Positions 20,421 through 34,286 of a DNA stretch of 64,000 nt are shown piece after piece. How positions within the stretch are numbered: position 1 is the first letter of the stretch; every line of letters begins with the position of its first letter. The notes under the pieces are model-generated. The model was given only the letters and a program-made list of their open reading frames with translations. It was not told where the DNA came from and made no database searches. The position numbers and the translations under genes are program-made. Origin of the DNA: Ciborinia camelliae (Eukaryota; Ascomycota; Leotiomycetes; Helotiales; Sclerotiniaceae); NCBI GenBank assembly GCA_025890175.1, contig JANPYM010000011.1, positions 1,964,299 to 2,028,298 on the forward strand. Direction: 5' to 3'.

Positions 20421-21781
20421 TTTGATCTTGATTGATGTGTTTTGTGTCGTAAATAAAAGATGGTGGGTTGTGTATTGGGTATTGGCTATTGGGTATCTTT
20501 AAATGGTGCTCAACTTTTGCCTCGAGTGAGTGTGGGATTGAAAATGACTCGCAATTTCAATGATTGATATTGATGTAGATAGACCGTTGTGGTGTGACTC
20601 TTTAAAAAGAAGGTGATGAGAAACAATTGTATGATTCTCGTTGATGAGTAGGGCTGAAGTAAAGAATGTGGGATGAGATGAAAAAAGATTGACGGTTGAT
20701 CTTGAGATGGGAAAGTGAAATCAATCAATCTTTTTAAAAGAAGAAGGCAGGCTTCAAGCTGACTTGCAGGCAGTGAGCGAAATGAGTTGAACTAAAACAG
20801 GCTGGCTGTCTTGAGGAAGGGAAGAAGGAGTGTGATGTAGTATCAATTGTATCTTTGATGAAAGGATTGACTTTTTGACTACTGAAAATAAGATTTTATG
20901 ATCTTCAATTGATGTTTGCTTTAAAAAGGAATGTGGGGGGGGAAAGGAAGTTAGTTAGCTGGAGGGAAGAGGAAGAAAGATTAGGATGGGATGAGGAGAG
21001 TATGAGAAGAGTAAGGTAATCAAAAAGATGTGCTGATTATGAACAATATTTCATTAATGTTGTGTCAATAATGAAAACGTATTAAAAAAACACGAGTGAA
21101 GGTAGGGAAGATGAGTGGATGTACCAGGATGTACCAGGATGTAAGCTTTAAGGTGACCAGTGAGAGGTGAATTCCAAAAAAGGTACGAACCTTGGCAGGG
21201 GGGTGGCGGGAGCCATCGGGAAAGTGTGGAGTAGGTTTAGTGAAAGGTGGAGACCATCATTTTTGGTTTTCCCTGGGTAACAGAAACAAGGATGAGTAAC
21301 CAATTAAATCATCTTCTTCATCTTCTTCATTCTCACTCCTTACCTTTTTGGAATATATGAATTGAGGAAGAGGAATAGGAAGAGATGAAGAGGAAGAGCG
21401 CCGCAGTCACTGGTTCATATTCTTCATGTTGTGTTGATTTCCATGAGTGGGTGTGGGTGGGCAACGGGCATGAAGGGAAAAACATTCGTAAGCTTTCAAA
21501 TCCCAGGTAGGTATGGACTCGGTAGGTTGGTAAGAATGAATGTTGACCACTTGACAACCAGACAACCTTTAGGAATGAAGAAGGAGGGAGGCTCAGCATA
21601 TTCCTCAATTACCACGATATCCCACGACATGAACATATCAAACTCTCTCGAGATGAGAAAGAGAAAACGAGAAATGAAAATGAGAAATCAATTTCGTTTG
21701 ATCATTTCCTCAATTTCAAATTTTTTTTTTTTTCAATTTCCATTTCCCGATTTTTTTCTCATCATCATTTCTCATTTCCAC

Positions 21782-21832
21782 AGGTAGGTCCACAGGTAGG
21801 TATTGATGATTTCATTCTACGTGGACCTACCT
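21782..21832. repeat. 12-bp inverted repeat (hairpin)
   Basis: AGGTAGGTCCAC (21782-21793) is perfectly complementary to GTGGACCTACCT (21821-21832), with 27 nt between. It grows out of the local TAGG repeats, so it may be a by-product of them. Confidence 0.6.
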
Positions 21833-24800
21833 ACCTACTGTACTCATCAGTATGCAGAGTCCATATAATACGATACGAACGATTGTACTCACTCCACCTG
21901 CCACGAGAAGAAAACGCACAACCCACCTGGACAATCTTGGAATTTCCCATCCTATCCCATCCCATTCCATCCCATCCATCCCAAGGCTCAGCTCAGCTCA
22001 GCTCAGCTCAGCACTACCTATACGGACACTGCACTGCAGCAAGGTATCCGGGCCGTACTCCGTACAATACAATCAAGCCCGACCATGGATATCAAAATCA
22101 AATGCAGGGGATCAAATCAATCACTCCGTACGTACCTTACCTTACCTTACCTCAATCGAATTAACGTCTGCTACCTATAATTGGACCAATCTCAATCTAA
22201 TAGATGAAACGAACGGGAACATGGATCTTTTCTTTCGTTTCGTACCTGGCTAGTAAAGTAAGCTCAAGCTCATCTGCAAGCTCAAGCCTTTTTCATTTAT
22301 TATTACTAATCATACCATGCCACGCACTATCCAGATCCCAGATTCCAAATTCCTGATTCCTATTGGTTCAAGTAAGGTAAGCTACTAGGTAAGTGAGGTA
22401 AAGTTTGATATTGGATGTTTGATGTTTTATGTCAAAGCGCCAGAAACGGACCGCTCCTTTTTTCTCCGTCTCAAGGTTTTTACTAGGTACTAGGTAAGGT
22501 ACTAGGTAGGAGATTTTTTCCCAGGGGGGGCTGGAGGGGTTATTTTTGATTGATGGATTGATGGATTGATGGATTGATTGATTAATGAAGCAACATCCAT
22601 TCATTCATCCATCCATCTAATCTACCTAACCTATTTACCTCCCAAAAACATTGTAAACTTTTATATATCTATCTACTTATGCATTAATTTTTAATATATA
22701 TATACCTATAAACATATACACAATAAATTTTTATATATCTATATACCTACTTACCTATACATTTATGTTTAATGCACCCAACACATGTATATAAAAACAA
22801 AAAGCAAATTTTTACGTACAAAGTACGAAGTACAAGAGAATCGGATACCTACCTACCTACCTAGATTGCAATTCCAAGATTTTTTTCTCTTCGTATTCCA
22901 AGGTTCTAATTGCATCTGTAAGGTATCTCATACTTCCTACCTTTAGAATTGATTACCTGCATCCCGACCCGACCGCGAGGAAATATATTGACAAGTGAAA
23001 AAAGCCAGGGAAAACCGGTAAGGAACGGTAAAGATATCGAAACGAATTGAATCTATGTAATTGAATGGAATGGGATCGAGAAAGAACATAGATAGCATTT
23101 ATTAGTAAAACAAATGGAATCGAGAACATACCAGCCAGCCAACCAGCCAGCATTCATTCACCCAGAAAATTCCCTACGGATGGATTGTTACGCTATATCA
23201 TGCCATGCCATGTCATGTTGCCACTTCTTCTTTCTTTCTTTTTCACGCAATTCTATTCATGCATTTCTATTACTGTGTCGAGGATTCACTTCCCCCTCCG
23301 AGTCTGAGTCTGGATGGATGGTATGGAATGGGATGGATGGTATGGTATGGTATGGTATGGGATGGGATGGGATTTCCTTAAAGTGGTATATATCTTAGGT
23401 AGGTAGATACCTAAGATAGCCTGGAGGTAGGTAGGTAGGTAGGTGAGTAGGTAAGTAGGTATGCTGTAGGTTATGGATTCCATCCCTCCATCCATCCATC
23501 CATCCATCCATCCTTCATCTACCTACCTACCTACCCATCCATCCATCCTTCCATCCATCAGGATCCAGAAGATGAAATAAGATGAACTTGTTTCTCTTCA
23601 ATTTCGGTCTACTATCTTGCAATCTTGCAATCTTCAATCACGGTTTCCGTTTTGGTTTCGGTTTCGGTTTACTATCTTCCAGTTTATTTCATCAATTAAT
23701 ATTCATAGATATCATTATTTCCCGTGTCTATATCTAGGTAGGTAGTTGATAATTTTCCTTATTCATTCATTCATACACATTTATATAGGCCTGTTTCAGT
23801 ATCTATCAGTTACCTAGTTACTCGCTTCCATTGGATTGTTTAGCTGCTTTAACTCGCTTACTCGTATCGATATCAATATCATTCATATCCATTATATCTA
23901 TCATTCACAACCTTCACAACCTTCACAACTTCGGAAACATACCTAGATACCTACCCAATAGATAAATTAGATAAATTTATATTAAATCTTAAACCGGTAT
24001 CGGTATCGGTATCGATATTCAATGGAATAGAATCGAATAGGTTAAGTCATGGAGTAGGTAAGTAGTACAGCAGCAGATTAGATTAGATTAGATTTGAAAA
24101 GATTAGATTCGAATAGGTAGATAGATAAAACTTTTAATGGAACATTGGAACTTTGAGGGGAAATCTTTATTTATACCTATGGATGGATGGATCAAAAAGG
24201 TAGGTAAAGTTTGAGGTTGGCTTTGCATATGGATTTATTAGTATTAGATTATACAGTATATAGTGTGATCCCAATGATCTATCAATCAATCATATAGTAA
24301 CTAAACTCTATGTTGGATTTTTCAATGGAATTCGAGGATCTAAATCGAAATCTTCTAGTCCATCCTCCTGAGGCCATCCTCCACTTTATAATCCATTCAT
24401 CATATCATCTTCCCTCCATCACAATTCTATTCAATACCAATCCCATTCAACTCAAGCTCCATCGCTTTTTCTATAATACTCCTATCCTTCTTTTCCTTCT
24501 CCTCCTACTCCTTCTACTATCTAATCCATCTTTATCTCCAAATACTCTATTTTTCCTATATATATACATTCAACTTACCTAAAAGGCAAATTATATATAT
24601 ACATATCAAGATGCCTTTCCAAGCTGGTTATGGGTATTGTTGGGGTTGGATTTTGGGATTAGTTTATTGATGTTGATTTATTACTATATCTATAAAGTTA
24701 AATGATGATGATGATGATGATGATGATGTCTCAAGTTGTAAATTGTTGGATATCTTTAAATCTATCTTTTTCTATGTCTCTCTTTTTATTTATATATATA

Positions 24801-24905
24801 CATGCATGACGGAATATACTAAGACTACAAGAACAAGATCAAATGGATAGAGGTGGAGAAGAGAAGTAGAGAGAGGAGGAAGAGATGAAGGGGGAATTAT
24901 TGAAT

Positions 24906-25012
24906 CTTGGGAATATACGGTATAAGGTTCCAAGCATAAGGTTCCGGGAAGTTAACCTTAACAATAGACGGCGGAATCTTACCTAAGAACATAGAAACCG
25001 TATATTCCCAAG
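24906..25012. mobile_element. 107-bp element with 16-bp terminal inverted repeats
   Basis: CTTGGGAATATACGGT (24906-24921) is the exact reverse complement of 24997-25012. The 75-bp interior has no coding capacity and repeats an AAGGTTCC motif. Size and structure fit a tiny MITE or a hairpin remnant. I see no clear target-site duplication. Confidence 0.5.
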
Positions 25013-28000
25013 GTTCCCGAAGGTGAGTAGGTAGATTATTTCTACACCAACATCAACATCAACATCTAAATCTCCATCAAAGCACTCATACACACATCAC
25101 AACTATACAACTGTACAAAATCACACACCAGCTTTAAAAAGCCAATTGCGACAGGCTATCACGAGAGAAGAATCGAATGGAGAGTAAAAAAGATAATAAG
25201 ATCGATTGTATTGCGTCCCTAGAATTGTCTATCTAAAGATTTATTTACTTTGCCCTTGGAGTTTGCGACTCTGCCTTTATTTTGCTTGTTTCTGTGTTTG
25301 CATCTATCTGTGTCTGTCTTTTATAGTTGCTGTGATGATATGTAGGTAACTATCTTATCTGATCTCATAAGTTATAACATCTCATATTATTATTATATTA
25401 AATAAATAATATTCCATCTTCTCGCCCTCTATCTATTTCATCCCATATTCTCTCATCTCATCTCATCCCACCTCACTTATCATCTCAATTTTTATCTATC
25501 TATATATCCATCACAACGTCCTTTCCCACCCCTCCCTTCACATTCCCATTCTTTTCTATCCAACTGCCCTATCTCCATAAATGGGTATAGAAATGAATGA
25601 ACGGGCTGAGGCTGGCTCCATCATGACATTTTTGAATATGGGCTTTCGCGAGTGTGGTTTGATTATAATGTAATGTGTAGGTGTTTAAATAACCAGTGCG
25701 TTCGTTGTGCTTGAGATTTCTGAGAGGGGAAGGGAAAGGGAAAAGGAGGGAGATGAGGATGGGGGTATTCATTTTGGTGATGAATAAATGAATGAACGGA
25801 CGGAGCAGGGTGGATGAAGATGGATATGGACATTGTATTACGGGTTAGATGGGAATACAGAGGGGAAAGAGAAGTTACGGTTTGTCATGTATAAATTCAT
25901 GCAAAGTATCATTCAGATATTCAAATCCCCTTCATTGAATCCTCACTACATTATTAGTTCTTATCTTTACCCATTCACCACCTTCATACCCCCTAGAGCC
26001 GTTGTATCTAGCCTCGCAGAGACCAACTACTGCTCCCTTGGATCTTTCTTTCTCAAATCGATCATAGAACAAAAAGCCTGTTGTTTTTAGGGCTGTCTTA
26101 TAGATGTGGATATGGTTGTGTGTTGCAGAGTACTGGGAGATGACGTTTGAGATTTGGTGGTTGTGATGCTTTTGAGGGAGGGGTAGTGAGATTAGGAATA
26201 GCTGAGTTTGTATTGTTGTTATTGTTATTTTCATTTCTCGTTAATGATTGTCGATATATATTTCATCCCATTTCCTTTTCTTATATAGACAGCTCGCCTC
26301 TTCTCATCTCACCTTACCTCATCTCATATCTTTCTTCGCTTTAGGTTTATAGATACCTGACTAGGAAGTAGGATTCGAAACCGGGCTAAAAGGGGACATG
26401 GAAGAGGCCATGATAAAAGAACCAACCCATAGTTATGGAGAACAGGAGGCTGGTGGATGAGTTACCTAGGTATATACCTACAGTACAGTACATATATGAA
26501 TTTCAAAATGTCGCGATACTAGTGAATCTGCTAATACGGTTGCAGGCTGTATGCAGATTTACGAAAGCGCCTGGCCGCGTGTAATTTATTTGCCTGCTAT
26601 GCGGGTATATAAGCCTACCTATGCAGATCGGTTTACGATCGATATGCAATACAATACCATTTTATCATACCTACCACCAAGGTGATTCCAACACAAAATA
26701 TATCTATAATACTGTTATTTATTATTACCTTCAACATTCTAGAGAAGCTTGGAAGTTGAAAAACGTATCTAGATACCCATGCAATAACAAGTCAGAATAA
26801 TGTTTTTATAGTTCAACGAATACTACTTATAACCTTTTGAACCCTTTAATCGTCGAACAACTCTCCAAAGCCCCGATCATAGAATACCTTCCGAGCAACT
26901 AATCGTTATTAAGGGGAATTTTGAATCCGCCGGTTGATCGGGTGGATGAACTGAAAAGGGCTGAGTGATAGGTGGGTAAGGAAGTAGAGGATATCAAGTG
27001 AATCAAATAATCATTATACTCTGATTGATTAGACTATGCTTGGCGATTCTCTTCTACAGGACCACTGGTTTCATTCTGGGGTTATATAAGTCTTCAGACT
27101 CTTCCTTGATGAATTGGAGAGCTAAAAGTTCCTTGATGAATCGGAGAGTTATAAGTTCCTCTCCAATATAGTCTACGCGTCGAGCTGGTGGAGGGTGCGG
27201 ATTTCGGAAATGGGTTTCTTTTCTCTGTAAGATTGATGGTTAGGTTTCGGTTGGGTATGTTGGGCTTTAATGTTTTACTAGGTATTACGTTTGTTTTTAT
27301 CTGAAGTTTTTGTGCAATTGCAATGGGGAGTTTTTGCTGTTTTCTATATACCTATATATATGTGTGTGTGTTGTTATATTCTTATTGATCTCTCATCTCA
27401 TCTCATCTTATCTCATCCCCATCCTCATCTCTTAGCACTACCAATAGATTCATACAATATCCTTCCTCTATGAATTCAACTCTTAACACCTAAAACAATA
27501 ATACCAAGGAAATATCCAGATCCAGCAAACAATCATGCTTCGAAACATGAATACCGGCGCGAGTGAGAGAGCATTCCCTGGGAAACCTCTTTCAATCTTG
27601 GCGTCGGACACTTGAAATTCGAAATATCTTTAGCCTTAAGTTCTTCTTGATCCAGGAGTAACGAAGATATTATCTCTTTGTTGGGTAAATCTAATCAGGT
27701 TGTGATGTGCAAAATTTATAGATGGGAGATTAGAGTCAGGGAAGGTATATGCGTAGGTGGTTTAGCTAGAGTAGATGAGTAACGAGTTGGTAGGTGAATT
27801 CAATAAAACGACTTTTATATGTCAATACAATACCTACCTAGGTATATAAACAGCCCTGGTAAAAAAGGAGCGGAGAAGTTCTCCTTGAAAATAACTTTTT
27901 CAAGTATCCTCGACATTTCAATATCAATCTTGCTTATCCATGGTAGTTCGGGTAATCTCGTTGTACTTCCTAACAGCAAAATTTATCGGCAATATAAATT

Positions 28001-29601
28001 TATCTGGAAAGGTTGAAGAGGTACTATGGACATGAGGTTTGGCTCTAGATGCACGAAGCCTATGGGGATTTGATTTTTAGAGTCTTCGCTATAGGGATGG
28101 GGCTTGGAGATGTTGTGTTGGTTGTTTATGGGATGGGAAGTAATGGGATAATTGAGATGATGGGGATGGATTTATGATTATTATCCGATCCGATGGAATT
28201 GTTCGTCTCATATACGTTTCATCCTATATCACCTCTGAGAGACTAATCTCATCTCATCTCATCTGACTCTCCTCTCATATCTCTCTTTCAGATCATACTC
28301 TCAAAAACAGTATAGTAATTACAAGCAAGGAACTTCGAGAACGCTATACTGCATACATATTAAGAGTTAGGCATTGGAATCAATGCCATTTTGGGCCTCG
28401 ATTCCGAAGAACAATTTTTGGTGTATTATGTTGGAAAAGCGCGGGCTTAAATATTGCAGACCTCGAGGTTAAAGAGAGATGGTTGGGAACCTGAGGCTTA
28501 CTTCAAGTTATCCAATGAAAGAGGGGGTGGTAGATGAGGAGGTATGGAGGTTGGTGAATTAGATGATTCTGTTAATAGATGAAGAGAGAAAGGAGAGGGG
28601 AAGCCGCGGTGATAAGTTAAAACATTCATTAAGTGAATTTCATGGGTCCTCAGATCACGGCATTAAGTATCATGCTTATATACCATTTAAAATGCTTCGA
28701 GAATCGAGTGCTCATAGTTTTTCATGTTCAAACCTGACCTCTATAGGAAAAAGTATCTATCATTGTATACCAAAATAGATCATGGATACATTATTTCCCC
28801 TATGGTTTTGATGGCCATACACGGAGGGTACTTAGGTATTAAACTTTTGCCATGTTTATCATCATCCGAAGTTTCTGTTGTATAGAAATCTTTGTTGTCT
28901 TTTATGCATAGTTTTGATTAGGTAGGTATTTATACTTCCCATCATCTCTCATGTCTCATCTCATGTTTAGCTCTTTTCACCACCTCTTATCTTCCACTCA
29001 TCACTTTCAACCTACAAACTCTATGAAAATTCCAAAAGATCCACCATTTTTCTAGCTCAAAACCCCTTCTCCTCAAACCCAAGAATCTCCTTGACATAAA
29101 ATAGTTGGATGCTTTGATAAGTTCTACAGATCAAGTTTCTAGCTATAGCTGTGCTTTATATATTACTCAAGCCAAGACGAAAGAAGAAGCAGAACACGAG
29201 TGTAACCTCAGATCATTCACCTAAATGCCTAATTAGTAAGTGAATCCCCAACGTCGAAATCCGTACCTGTAAGCTCCAGCTATCTAAATATCCACCTATT
29301 CACCCACCTACTTCCTCCGCATCGCCACATCAAATCTTCAGACCTTCGAAAGAATAGCTAGGTATCTATTTAATAACCGGATATTCCAATTCGAGGTGGA
29401 GGATCAAGCTCGACATTGCAGGAATAATAGGGCCGGATCACATGTATTGTGGAAATACCGTCTCTCTCTTGCTCGGAGTTGAGTTTTGTCATACGCGTCA
29501 CATAGGATCATAAAGGTGAAATCGTAGATATGCAATCTGATAAAAGAACTATGCTGAAGAGGAAAGGATCCTTTTGGAAAGAACACTATCTAATATAGAC
29601 G

Positions 29602-29634
29602 TTGATCATGTGACCATGGTGGTCACATGATCAA
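29602..29634. repeat. Near-perfect palindrome with 14-bp arms
   Basis: TTGATCATGTGACC (29602-29615) pairs with GGTCACATGATCAA (29621-29634) around ATGGT. A TCACGTGAC motif follows at once (29635 onward). It could be a paired protein-binding site or a relic of inverted insertion. Confidence 0.6.
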
Positions 29635-30037
29635 TCACGTGACTGTCATACTAGGCAGGGGCCTTGGCGTGACAAGTTTTGGTATTTTCCCTCGCAAATT
29701 ACATTCGTTTCTATATGTTCGTTCGTTATACTCTCATGTCTATTATTTCATCCCAAGGTTATTATTAATAAGGTCCAGATTAAATGATGGTAATAATTAG
29801 ATACAGATAATGACAATCAATATCCCATTTTCCGCTTAACTAAATAACAGTTTTCCTTAATTTCTGCACATCGTTTTATCGGAATAGAGATTATGGAGTT
29901 TGGTAAGTAACTCGCCCCAGCCAAATTCATTGGAATTGCCATCTCCTTTTCCCATGTTCACATGGGAAGTTATCCAGCGTATGGTTGGACTACACGGTTG
30001 CGAAGTGGATCTTATATAGATGGTATTGTACTTATTG

Positions 30038-30090
30038 TATTGTTGTAGTGACAATCGAGCTAGTGTATGTAGAACTATTTTATAACAACA
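30038..30090 (-). mobile_element. MITE-like repeat, copy C (short)
   Basis: The minus strand starts TGTTGTTATAAAATAG, continues with AGTTCTACATACACTAGCT and ends CTACAACAATA. Its right part (AGCTCGATTGTCACTACAACAATA) matches the right end of copy D, so it appears to be a copy that lost about 30 bp from the centre. Confidence 0.55.
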
Positions 30091-30891
30091 GATGGGAGGG
30101 GGGGATTTAGGTTGAAATCGGAGATGGGAGATTCTATTCTTGAGAGTGGATGTGAGAAAGGGGGTGGGAGGTGAATATTGAGCACGGTAGTAGGTAAGAA
30201 TTGGACTCCAATGGAGGAATAGTACCTTGATATGCCGTATGAAATAAAGTACTTAGACTCATCAAGCCTCCTCCTTTCTTTCGTATAGTCATAGTGAATA
30301 CCAATTTCCCATCTTTTCTTCTCCTCTCCTCATACCCCTTGATGCTTTCCAGTGATCTTTCATTTTGCTCGTTATTTAAACACCACTGAGATAGAAGTTG
30401 ATATTACAACATATTTCGAAAACTTGCCAAAACTGCCAATGCAAGGTGAACCAATTGTAATCTAGTTGAAAGGTGGTATGATAGAGTGTAATGGAAGATA
30501 GGGAAGGGGAATATTGCGAAGATTTAATGAACGTTTGATGTGGGTTTGAGAATAGTTAACAAGAAGGACAATAAGAAGGAATCAACGGCAGCAAGAAAGA
30601 AAAAGGAACAACAATGTAGGGAGGTAGGGATAAAGTGATCGGATAAGATATCAAAGCAAGTTCAACTAGGTCTTCTATGCCTACAGTGTAAAACAATCTC
30701 TAGGGAATGAAAGATTATTTGAAGACGGAGAAATCTCAAATACTTGTGCTGGAAATTGCAATTGTTTCCAACTATATGTATAACAAGCTCAGATACTGCA
30801 TCGGTTTGGGGAATTATATAATAGGAAATGGTTTACTAAATCTAAGTCGTAGATGGGGAAGGAACCAATCTCAACTCCTCTTGTAACCAAA

Positions 30892-31233
30892 TCAAACTAG
30901 ATAAAGGCTGAATATAATATATTCACTAAGAACGTGAATTAGTCTGCCAATAAAAAACGCAACATGAAATTCCATCATGGAACTTCCATGGCCATGCTTA
31001 TCATCGCAGTCACAGTCTACCACAATATGCCAGCCCTGGATTCTCCCCGATCTTTTCGAGATCCAGATATTCTTCAATAGAATACCAGTATCTAGAACCG
31101 CAATTTTGAACCAGTTCTCCTTGGGAGATACTCTGGTTTGCAACTTTTTCTGCATAATATCTTCTTCAAACCTCTCGAACCATTGTTTTGACCCCGGCAT
31201 TCTTTCCCGAAACACTCTTTTCAATTTTGCCAA
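30892..31233 (-). pseudogene. Truncated subtilisin-like (S8) peptidase remnant
   Basis: An open stretch of about 113 codons (from a TTG, no ATG at its head) has KIAVLDTGI, which contains the S8 catalytic Asp, and DDKHGHGSSM, which matches the catalytic His motif. The oxyanion Asn and catalytic Ser regions are absent, and spacing between the motifs is shorter than usual, so it cannot encode a working protease. A stop lies directly upstream in frame. A separate 60-codon ATG frame (31314-31496, same strand) just upstream could be another piece of the same decayed gene. Fungal S8 domains of this type often sit in multi-domain proteins with N-terminal regulatory regions. Confidence 0.5.
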
Positions 31234-31945
31234 GTCCTAATACTGCGATCCGATGCCATACTGTCAGTTGGATCAAGTGATGGAAGTCCACACACATATC
31301 TAAGTCCCCTCACTCAATCTTGGGATGTAATCGACTTCTCATCAACCATGGATAGCAAAGCTGCAAAATCATTCGGTTCAAGACTTTGTGCTGGTTCGAG
31401 CACCGCCTCATTTGTTTCCTCTCGTTTGAAGAGGGAAACTTTCACAAGATCTGTTTTTGAGGGATAACCGTCATCACTGGGCTCCCTGGCACTCATTGGG
31501 GTTGAGAATTTGAGTTAACAGTCCGCACGTGACGTACATCAATTGATCCTATCAGGGATTAACCATGCTGAATAAGCACACTGTTATTCTCGTACCAGAT
31601 CAAAGTTTTCACCCCCTCTAGACTTTACTACTCCCACAATATATATTCCATATCAACGACGATAGGGTCCCACTGTGTACTATCTTGCTCTAACCTCACC
31701 TCAACAAACCTAATTGGTAGACTTGGTGAAAGGCATTAACGTCAATACTAATATCACGTACTAGGGAGCAATCCTTTATTTTGAGGATATAAATTTCGAT
31801 ATGCAATATACATTCACTGCGAAAAGTGGGAGGTTATGGGGAGTAAGTCACGCATTTTGAATTATCATATTAATGTCGGAAAAGATGAGCTAACATACAT
31901 AAATATCGATTGTACAATTTGAGTTGACAATCAATTTAAATACCA

Positions 31946-33893
31946 TCACTTCTTAATTTGATTTTGGTTGCTTGCTATTGCCATTGCTTTTTCTTCTTCG
32001 ATATCATCACGCCAAGGTAATGCCAACAAAGACATTGATTCGAAATGTTTTGCCATATGTGTCTGTAATTCTGACACGCTTGAATGTTTTTCGAAACATA
32101 GAAAGCACCACAATGGCAGCACAGCCAATTTAGTTGAGTCGCGAATCAAATAAGTCGCTATTAGATGGCCGAGATAAGGATGAGAAGTTATCAAATGATC
32201 CTCGAAATTTAGAACCCCATCGAACAACGGCTCTCCATCAAGGTCATCTGGATGCAATGGACAACGCCAAGGTTCATAATGTGGCAGATTAAGATGCGCC
32301 TGCCAGTCTTTAAACGAGGAATATGATTTCCCTCGCTGACGACAGCCCTCAAACAGGCAGATATATGGTTTTAAGTCCTCCAAGAGATGTCTTTCCCATC
32401 GATTTTGTTCGGTGAACGTATCTGCGGGCAATACGAAATAGCAATATGGACAAGGCTTTTCTTTCTCATTTGCCTCCAACTTCGGTCGGGGGGGTACCTC
32501 AAATGGGCCGCCATTTCGAAAGCCATCCTCAGCAATTGTGGAAGCTTCAGATGAAATCGTCTCTAAATCAAGCTCTGAACTGTTTGAACTACTTGAATCG
32601 GCTGTACTGCTTGAAGAGGTGTTGGAACATTCATACAATGAATGGTGCTCACCGGCACTTTTCGGAGCAATGGGTGGAAGCCGATTGCCACCAGGTTGTG
32701 TGATAGCTGCATTTGGATAAGAGGGTTCTGAAGTTGTGGATGTAATTTTGCCCACATTTTTGAGAGCAAGTTGCCCTTGGGTTTGAAAGTATGTCAATTG
32801 TCGTCTACGAGTTGTAACCATTTCCACGCAGCGGTCGAGGAGCACTTGTCGATACTTTCTCTGTCTGGAGTCAAGTTCTTCTTCCGAGCCCTCATCTCGG
32901 CGGAACCATCTGCGAACTAATACTTCCCGAATGAAGTTTTCAAATGCGGAAGTAATTTCGAATTGGGCCGGTTGAATAGAAGTTTTTTTGGTAATTTTGA
33001 TATTCGTCTCACTCTGCTCATCCATTTCAAGTCGCCCAATGAGAGTGAACCCTTTATCAAAGCCGAGCAACGGGACCTTTGCCAAAAAACTTGGGTTACT
33101 TGCTTTTCGGATTGCGAGGGAGAGTTTATGGAGAGTGCTAATAGCATCTGCTACCAAACCTAGCTCTCGAATTCTTGGTTCATCATCCGAGATTGAGTTT
33201 TGCAGTAAGACTAGACCGAATTTTCTGCTGTCGAACTGAGAGCCATGAACAAATTGGCAGAGCTCTTCCTCGGATAGATCAGTTGTCCCTTTGAGAGCTA
33301 TGACAAAATATTAGTTTTGGGCATTTCTTTGGCAGGGATCTGAATTCCTTACTTGTCAAAAGACGTGAACAAACTATGGCCAGGTTCCAATCAATATCCA
33401 TCCGGACCTTTGGGGCCGTACGAAGTCGATACTCAAGAGAGGCATGGCGAGCTGCGAATACCCCGAGGTTTGAGGCCCATAGATTGAATTTCAAAAACTC
33501 TTCCGAGGCACGCTTCTGAATATCTTGATCACTGATCTCTTCGCAACAGTAAAATAACTGTTGCGCTCGCTGGACATAATCTTTGATAGGTCTAACCATG
33601 ATGCTTGGATTCTGATGCCATAGAGCTAGGTTTGTATTCGTATCGTGAGTCGTACCGCGTTCTCTCACACGGAATAGATCGCCAACGATCAAATAAGAAT
33701 CCAGATAATTATTCAAGAATATGAAGTTGCAGTGGTCTTCGCCTAAATACCACAATATCAATAAGTTGTAAATCGGAATCGAGAAAGTGGGTGGACTGAC
33801 TTTGGGAAAGTCTGATGCTGGGGAGTCGGGAGAACTTTTTCGTAATGTGGAAAGGTATGATGATTTTTCCATTAAACTGTTATAATGATTCAT
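31946..33893 (-). CDS. AcuF-like C2H2 zinc-finger protein
   Basis: Two exons (33893-33353 and 33297-31946) with a 55-nt GT-AG intron (branch CTAAT) give about 630 aa. The N-terminal third is helical and resembles the front of fungal proteins annotated as oxidoreductase acuF-like C2H2 type, including a FNLWASNLGVFAARHASLEYRL block. A Ser-rich low-complexity linker (about residues 400-430) precedes the zinc-finger part: CPYC at about 463, a CLFEGC finger, a WRCPLH segment, and a final WCFLCF...HMAKH finger near 580-610. The molecular function of this family is unknown. It may bind nucleic acid or act in NLR-type assemblies. The start is uncertain: an ATG at 33599 would remove the poorly conserved first 98 residues. 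Confidence 0.7.
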
Positions 33894-34118
33894 TCATGCC
33901 ATCGGAGGAGCAAGGATTGTATACCCTGTACTAGGTACTACTCTATGCTTATGTAATATATGGGTGGTCATTCTTGTCTACACAGGACGGAGTAAGTGAA
34001 AGTGAGCTCTATCTACTAGGTAGGTATGTACTCCAACTCTTCTACTGTTAGAGTTTCAAAGGAGTTTATTACATAGGTGCACTATATAAGTATTACCAGT
34101 AGGCGAATATTTGAACCT

Positions 34119-34286
34119 TCATATCCAATTCCATTTGTCCAGGCATGGTGATAAGTCGCCCTTGACGATCTTTACACCAGTGATCACGAATCCTCTGGCG
34201 TTAGTCCCTCTTATCTTCAGATATGCATTGACAGCGGAATCTCCAGCGACCTCTCTTATGCATGCAAAAAATGGTGCGACTTTTTC
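34119..34286 (-). pseudogene. Orphan coding-like segment, 55 codons
   Basis: On the minus strand an open frame ends with a TGA at 34119-34121 and reads like protein: a VNAYLKIRGT segment, a GFVITGVKIVKGDL segment and a CLDKWNWI end. It has no ATG that opens it, and a stop lies at its upstream edge (34287-34289), so it would have to be a terminal exon or a gene fragment. A further frame in 34290-34528 (minus) has a similar amphipathic look but is interrupted by an A-rich tract. I do not recognise a family. Confidence 0.25.

Larger units (their letters stand above)
20421..30880. other. Gene-poor interval, about 10.5 kb
   Basis: I find no reading frame with recognisable protein features. The DNA is AT-rich, with many short TAGG/CCTA, GGAT/ATCC and GAT repeats (for example 23320-23370, 23424-23550, 24700-24730), a 107-bp inverted-repeat element (24906-25012), and a palindrome (29602-29634). 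The first 900 bp or so is probably the promoter of the DPBB gene. Confidence 0.6.

Noticed and set aside
33723..33779. Possible extra 58-nt intron near the start of the AcuF-like gene
   Set aside because: A GT...TTTAG pair exists, but removing 58 nt shifts the frame into a stop, so the exon is kept uninterrupted.
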